Source: Legionella hackeliae
GTDB taxonomy: Bacteria; Pseudomonadota; Gammaproteobacteria; Legionellales; Legionellaceae
Length of the DNA: 64,000 bases
NCBI RefSeq assembly: GCF_000953655.1
Contig: NZ_LN681225.1
Coordinates: forward strand, 2,858,501 to 2,922,500
Direction: 5' to 3'
A program made the translations under genes and the position numbers. Positions within the stretch are counted from its first letter, which is position 1. Each line of letters starts with the position of its first letter. Shown here in pieces: positions 56,632 through 64,000 of this stretch. A model generated the notes under the pieces. It did not search any database and had not been told where the DNA came from. It was given only the letters and a program-made list of their open reading frames with translations.

Positions 56632-57600
56632 ATGAGTAAAAGGCGAGTTAATAAACAGCAATCAGCACGTATTCAAAAAATACAGGCAAACTATCTTTCC
56701 AGCGCAGAAATCACTAATGAATCCTGCCTTACTGGCTTAGTGCTCACGCGATTTAGTCGCCATGCTGAAATTGAAGATAACTCAGGAAATCGCATTCATT
56801 GTTCAATTCGTCCCAATATTGATTCTTTGGTTGCCGGTGATCGTATCATTTGGCAACCCGAGGGTACTGGTCAAGGTGTTGTACTTAGTCGTTTTCCTCG
56901 AGATTCTATGTTAGGACGCCCTGATAAACGTGGAGACTTTAAACCAATTGCCGCTAATATCACCCAAATTATGGTGGTTGTTGCTGCCAAACCTGAATTA
57001 TCTTGGCCTTTACTTGATAGTTATTTGGTCATGGCCGAATCTTTAAAATTAAAAATATGCATCGTTCTTAATAAAGTCGACTTGGCTTGTAAATCAATTC
57101 GCACGGACTTAGAAGCATTTTATGAGCCCTTGGGCTATACACTCTTATTTACCTGTCAGAATGATTCAGAATCTTATTTACGGTTACAAGAGGCATTGAA
57201 TCATCATATCAGTGTCTTCGTCGGTCAATCCGGTGTGGGTAAATCTTCGTTGATTGCTGGCATCTTGCCGCATGAAGCCAATATTCAAACTGCTGAGATT
57301 TCGTTAATCTCTGAATTGGGTTGCCATACTACCCGCAACTCTCGGTTGTACCATCTTCCAAATGGAGGAGCGTTAATTGACTCACCTGGAGTGCGAGAAT
57401 TAGGTTTATGGCATATGCCTTTGAATGAAATCGTTGATGGCTACCGCGAACTAAAGCACTACAGTAAGAATTGCAAATTTCGTAACTGTAATCACCATGA
57501 TACACCTGGTTGTGCAATAATTTCGGCGTTAGAATCTGGCCAGATTCCTTTAAAACGCTATGACAATTTTCTTAAAATTACTACTCAATTTTTAAAATAA
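56632..57600 (+). CDS. rsgA: Ribosome small subunit-dependent GTPase RsgA
   Basis: 322 residues. An OB-fold N-domain leads to a circularly permuted GTPase with G4 (LNKVDL near 144-149) before G1 (GQSGVGKSSLI near 199-209) and G3 (DSPGVREL near 248-255), then a zinc domain CKFRNCNHHDTPGC. It helps mature the 30S subunit. Its stop overlaps that of the convergent large gene by 9 bp. Confidence 0.96.
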   Translation: MSKRRVNKQQSARIQKIQANYLSSAEITNESCLTGLVLTRFSRHAEIEDNSGNRIHCSIRPNIDSLVAGDRIIWQPEGTGQGVVLSRFPRDSMLGRPDKRGDFKPIAANITQIMVVVAAKPELSWPLLDSYLVMAESLKLKICIVLNKVDLACKSIRTDLEAFYEPLGYTLLFTCQNDSESYLRLQEALNHHISVFVGQSGVGKSSLIAGILPHEANIQTAEISLISELGCHTTRNSRLYHLPNGGALIDSPGVRELGLWHMPLNEIVDGYRELKHYSKNCKFRNCNHHDTPGCAIISALESGQIPLKRYDNFLKITTQFLK

Positions 57601-60600
57601 CCGGGTTAGCCCTAATGTGACTGGCTCTGTGGACATAAGATCCTGGCCTGAATGCAGTATAGGGATAGATTTGGTAATAGACTCTAAATACTGCATCATT
57701 ACCCCGTTACTTATAATCATGCTTTTAGTTTTTAACTGATTCACTATCTCAGAAATACTGAGTTCATTTGTGCCACTGGCAACTACCGTGGAAACATATT
57801 GTTCAAAGTATTCTTTGGCTTGATGATAGTTTGCTCCAAATTGCCCTGGGTTAGTGTCAAATATACCCTGCCGTTTTGTCTTACGCATAGCAATACTTGC
57901 CAAGCGCTGGGTCAGAAAACGAACAAATGTTGAATTCAAATCGCTACTATTTAAAGCCTGGTTATTTGATCTTAATGCTGAGAGCATTGAGTCGCGAGTT
58001 TTTAGCGGTAATCCCTTGTTGTTGAGTAATTTATTAAACTCAACATTAATTCGAACCCACTGCAAATACTGATTTTCCGACTGCATGCGTGTCTTCACTA
58101 ATTGATCAAGAAATCCCTCGATCAATAGCCTTGATTTTTCATTAAATTTTTCAGCTAACGGGGTTAACACTGCTAATAAAATTTCAGGGTCAAAGTAAAC
58201 CTGATTTTTAGGATCAAACATGGATTCATCTTTGATTGACTTTAACCAATCCAACGTGTCTTCATAGCGGGTAAAACTGGTAATAATATCTTTTTGCGCC
58301 AATGCTTTGGCAACGATATTCCGTATTCTATAGGTATAGATAAAACGAATTTTACTAAAATCTCCATTCTCTAAAGCATACTCTAATGCTTTAAAAAGCT
58401 CTTTGCCAGTGGCAGTAATGCTGTTTTTCTGATCCCAAAACTGTAGTGAAGTGCTTGTCCCAACCAGGTAGCTGAAATTATGGGTAATTAAGGCTACAAG
58501 AATGGTTAGAGCACGTCTAGTTGCTTCTTTATCATCAATATTGTCCCAATCACGAAAGACTCGTTGTGCGGAGCAAAGTCGCATTTCCTCAAGTGCTGCC
58601 AAGGAAATATTATGAATATCGGAGGTAAAGAGTGTATCAGGAGCATAGTCGCAAACTAATTTTAGAAAATACTGTGATGCCAGAGCAATACATTCACGTT
58701 GTTTTGGCGGTGCTATGACTACTTTAGGTTCTGTCACAACCTCTTGATGATTTGAGCTATTTCTTTCAATCATACTCTCTACTTTAGTGGAGTCTGGGTT
58801 GTCTGGACGACCTGTATTCTCATGTTCGAACTTTTTGGGAGTTTCGTTTAATTGAACTTCTTTAAGAATCTCATGAACACTTCGTTTTTGTCCTCGCCAA
58901 ATAACAGTATGCGCATAAAGTCTAGCTAATTCATCACTCGGTAAATTATTTAGTACCTCAAAGAATTTAAAATAAGCCTCTTCAGCAATTCTTTCTTGAT
59001 CTTTTGTGATGTTATGACCTAATCGCAAAGCATAAGGATTTAAAGTCCCATTGACTAAATCTTTGAGAGCCATAACTGTTGACCGTTTAATCGGCAAACA
59101 TTCTTCTTCAGTAGCAATAAATTGTGCATAATATTCATAGAATTGTGACTCCGCGAACGGAAGACGCTCCAATTCTTTGCTAGTTAATGTACGAAATCGA
59201 TTACCAGAAAAATGATAAAAGGTTCCATTTGATTGGTGTTGTCCTATACAATTAGGCAAATAAATCAACTCTTTTTCGTCTTCTGACAAAATAAAACGTG
59301 TCAATGGATAATTAGTTTGAATTTCTCGAGTAATAGGATCGATATCAAGAGTTAATGTTGGAATTAATAACTTATAATAATTTGGCTCAATATAACCAGC
59401 CCCAGCTAAATACTGAGCTAATCGAATCCATGAACGATTTTCCTCGTTTGATTTTCTCAAGTAGTCATTGGGTGTATCTTTAATCGATTGCCAACGCAAT
59501 GCATAAAGTTTTCTTATTTCCAGAATAATTTCTTTAGAAATTGCCCCGTTAGGGATTACTCCAGTTGTAGAAATTTTAGCTATAAGCTCTTGAACTTTGG
59601 GTGTAATACCTACAACATTCGAATCAAGTTTTGCTAGAAGCTGACTTAAGTGCGTGACATCAAAATATTCTCCTACTTTTAATATTTTGTATACGGGTAT
59701 TAAATTTTTACATTTACTCACTAACGTAGGATCATAGCGACAAAGCCATCGTGCTACGTCTGCAAGTTTTTCTTCTAGAGAACATGATTCCTCAAAGCAA
59801 TCGAGTAAAACATCGACAAGATAATGATTATGTTCTTTGCCATAAATTTCTATCCCATAGAAATGATTGATATCTTCCAGTGGGCAGGTTTCTAAATCGA
59901 TAATCAAGTTCTTCAGTTTTTTCTTAAATTCCTGCAAATCTTGATTGCTAGCTTTTGCACTAAAGTAGAGCTCGACTACTTCTAGTAATTGTGGCAATAA
60001 ATGGTCCGGGCATTTTCCTTTCTGTTGCCAAGTCGGAGCAACACGTCGAATGATATAATCCCAAAAATTTGCATAAGTCTCGTTATGAATCTCTTTAGCT
60101 AACTCTTCCCCTTTTTTAGAGCGGATTCTAAACATTTCTCTTAATGTTAATGCTCTAGGTTTAATTTTCTTCAAGTCGTAGGTCGAAAATACGGCGGAAG
60201 GTTGTTGCAATCTTTCAAAAAGACCCTGAATTCTGTGCCAGGTTTTACCATCGTCAGATAAATAAATAGATCGAGGATCTTGATCCTGCTCTAAACGAGA
60301 AAATTTCTCCGGATCAATAGTACTGAGTTTTGGTATTAAGATCATTAAATAAGGTTTTTTAAGAGATTGTGCTAATTCTTTGGCGAGCAAAACCCAAGGA
60401 GCATTTTTTCCTCGAGGATCAAAAGTATAGTCATCCGGTTTATCCGCTATTGCATCCCAACGTTGAGCAAAACGCTCTTGAAGCCATTGAATTTCTTCTT
60501 CAGTAACAAGTGACTCTGAAGTTGGTAATGTTTTTGCAGCAGAGTCTAAACGAGAAGGAAATTTTTCTTGAAAAGCATGCAGTAATTCTTTGTCTACATT

Positions 60601-60663
60601 GTCTAAGCTATGTTTAATTTTTTTTATAGCTTCAATGAATTCATAAACTCGACTAACTAACAT
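57592..60663 (-). CDS. Large hypothetical protein with internal duplication, effector-like
   Basis: 1023 residues, no signal peptide, no membrane helix, no known catalytic motif. Two copies of a domain are visible: about 64-206 (RFAQRWDAIADKPDDY ... LMILIPKLSTIDPE ... RSIYLSDDGKTW) and about 386-516 (LYALRWQSIKDTPNDY ... YKLLIPTLTLDIDP ... TRFILSEDEKEL). A polar linker near 620-665 separates a helical C-terminal half. The tail is short and Thr/Ser-rich (STEPVTLGLTRLF). Size, orphan status and context fit a Dot/Icm effector. Function unknown. Confidence 0.7.
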   Translation of the reverse strand: MLVSRVYEFIEAIKKIKHSLDNVDKELLHAFQEKFPSRLDSAAKTLPTSESLVTEEEIQWLQERFAQRWDAIADKPDDYTFDPRGKNAPWVLLAKELAQSLKKPYLMILIPKLSTIDPEKFSRLEQDQDPRSIYLSDDGKTWHRIQGLFERLQQPSAVFSTYDLKKIKPRALTLREMFRIRSKKGEELAKEIHNETYANFWDYIIRRVAPTWQQKGKCPDHLLPQLLEVVELYFSAKASNQDLQEFKKKLKNLIIDLETCPLEDINHFYGIEIYGKEHNHYLVDVLLDCFEESCSLEEKLADVARWLCRYDPTLVSKCKNLIPVYKILKVGEYFDVTHLSQLLAKLDSNVVGITPKVQELIAKISTTGVIPNGAISKEIILEIRKLYALRWQSIKDTPNDYLRKSNEENRSWIRLAQYLAGAGYIEPNYYKLLIPTLTLDIDPITREIQTNYPLTRFILSEDEKELIYLPNCIGQHQSNGTFYHFSGNRFRTLTSKELERLPFAESQFYEYYAQFIATEEECLPIKRSTVMALKDLVNGTLNPYALRLGHNITKDQERIAEEAYFKFFEVLNNLPSDELARLYAHTVIWRGQKRSVHEILKEVQLNETPKKFEHENTGRPDNPDSTKVESMIERNSSNHQEVVTEPKVVIAPPKQRECIALASQYFLKLVCDYAPDTLFTSDIHNISLAALEEMRLCSAQRVFRDWDNIDDKEATRRALTILVALITHNFSYLVGTSTSLQFWDQKNSITATGKELFKALEYALENGDFSKIRFIYTYRIRNIVAKALAQKDIITSFTRYEDTLDWLKSIKDESMFDPKNQVYFDPEILLAVLTPLAEKFNEKSRLLIEGFLDQLVKTRMQSENQYLQWVRINVEFNKLLNNKGLPLKTRDSMLSALRSNNQALNSSDLNSTFVRFLTQRLASIAMRKTKRQGIFDTNPGQFGANYHQAKEYFEQYVSTVVASGTNELSISEIVNQLKTKSMIISNGVMMQYLESITKSIPILHSGQDLMSTEPVTLGLTRLF

Positions 60664-60726
60664 ACTACTCTACTTCCTTGTAATGGTAATTAATTTTACT
60701 TTATTTACTTATAACTTACGAGAAGA

Positions 60727-60754
60727 ATATTATTACAATATTGGCATATTTCAA
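60727..60754 (-). promoter_or_regulatory. Promoter of the 1023-residue gene
   Basis: Minus strand TTGAAA (60754-60749), 16-nt spacer, TAATAT (60732-60727). Downstream, at 60708-60695, is GTAAA-N4-GTAAA, which matches a CpxR-type pattern but lies in A-rich sequence. Confidence 0.5.
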
Positions 60755-61020
60755 GGGTTGTTAGCATACCACAAATTCTACAATTGAGAATGGTTCTTAT
60801 TGATTTAGATGATGAAGCTTAGCGGATCACTATTAGTTACTTAGTGATCTCGACCCACTCAAGTGGATTGCCGGATTATATCATCTCAGTTGGAGTCAAT
60901 GACCGGTATTTGCGAGTACTTGCAGTCATGTGTGAGAGTCTAGATTGAACTCTTAATGGATAATCAGATGCAATACTTCGCATTGTTCCCAAAACAACAT
61001 TCAAACGATTCAAAAAGCAC
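60755..61020. other. Gap between the 1023-residue gene promoter and 5S rRNA
   Basis: No gene or RNA I can support. A CCGGAT...(GA)CCGG dyad around 60871-60904 is the only structure noted. Short frames here have no ribosome sites. Confidence 0.4.
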
Positions 61021-61050
61021 AAATAAAAAAAGCGGCACAAAGGCCGCTTT
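61021..61050 (-). terminator. Terminator of the rRNA operon
   Basis: AAAGCGGC (61029-61036) pairs with GCCGCTTT (61043-61050). On the minus strand a T-run (TTTTTTTATTT) follows. It lies 10 bp after 5S. Confidence 0.93.
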
Positions 61051-61060
61051 GGAATAAAGC

Positions 61061-61175
61061 CCTGGCAATGACCTACTTTCGCATGAGGACACCTCACACT
61101 ATCATCGGCGCGGGTCTGTTTCACTTCTGAGTTCGAGATGGAGTCAGGTGGTTCCAGACCGCTATGGTCGCCAGG
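61061..61175 (-). rRNA. rrf: 5S ribosomal RNA
   Basis: About 115 nt on the minus strand, starting CCTGGCGACCATAGCGG and ending GTAGGTCATTGCCAGG. The ends pair as helix I, and the internal CCATCTCGAACTCAGAAGTGA and CGCCGATGATAGTGTG stretches are the conserved loops. Ends may be off by one or two bases. A 134-bp spacer without tRNA separates it from 23S. Confidence 0.96.
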
Positions 61176-61309
61176 AAAACTGGTTATCCTAAACTGGGGT
61201 TGACAGGATTAACTGTCTTGCCAGTCAGGCTGGTAAAGAAGTAAGGGTAACACAAGTTGCCTTTCGGCTCTAATCTTTTGTTGCCATATTCCGAAGCAAT
61301 TCAGGTTAT

Positions 61310-64000
<2,691 letters not shown>

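Noticed and set aside
60871..60904. CCGG-flanked dyad in the gap after the large orphan gene, considered as a small RNA or tRNA fragment
   Set aside because: No cloverleaf, terminator or promoter could be matched to it.

Overview
The window comes from a low-GC gammaproteobacterium, almost certainly a Legionella species other than a textbook L. pneumophila strain. The clearest marker is the Lqs quorum-sensing cluster: an LqsA/CqsA-type synthase, an LqsR-type regulator with Asp at 108 and an LqsS-type kinase with His at 200. Four large proteins of unknown or partly recognisable type also have the look of Dot/Icm effectors. The housekeeping gene order is gammaproteobacterial: nnrD-tsaE-ami-mutL-miaA, rplM-rpsI / petABC-sspAB, thrS-infC-rpmI-rplT-pheS-pheT-ihfA and hemCDXY. 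Species-level assignment is not possible from what I can see.

Layout. 1-5.7 kb is an accessory block, all on the minus strand: a GDT1-type cation exporter cut by the window edge, an adenosine-deaminase-fold protein, a coiled-coil protein and a secreted GH18 chitinase. 5.7-6.1 kb holds tandem copies of a palindromic intergenic repeat. 6.1-9.8 kb has a LuxR-type regulator with an MFS transporter, a PhnB-like protein, a GST-fold protein and a short element with inverted ends. 9.8-30 kb is nearly all core genes on the minus strand: LPS heptosyltransferase, miaA/mutL/amidase/tsaE/nnrD, sspBA, the bc1 complex, rpsI/rplM, and the pheTS/rplT/rpmI/infC/thrS operon ending near a tRNA-Val. 30.5-36 kb is accessory: an XRE regulator with its own palindromic operator, a split BON gene, a beta-lactamase-fold hydrolase and a decayed GGDEF gene. 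36-42 kb has a TRIC channel, ppiB, tgt, dsbB, cytochrome c5, a DUF2339 protein and an SDR. 42.4-46.3 kb is the lqs locus. 46.7-50.7 kb is hemCDXY. 50.8-60.7 kb has a pirin, two effector-like proteins, and cca-orn-queH-CDF with a divergent rsgA. The window ends in 5S and most of a 23S rRNA on the minus strand.

How it fits together. Two effector-like genes (the ADA-fold protein and the 351-residue protein at 52 kb) each have a tandem TTAA promoter motif with the same geometry: half-sites separated by 5 nt, then 10 nt to a TATAAT-like -10. This resembles the PmrA box known to control many Legionella effectors, and in both cases it settles the start codon. Together with the Lqs regulatory genes, the window links quorum sensing and likely two-component control to virulence-type cargo scattered among core genes.

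Start codons were revised from the longest ORF for many genes (for example infC, which uses ATT). All functional calls rest on motif recognition by eye; no database search was run.
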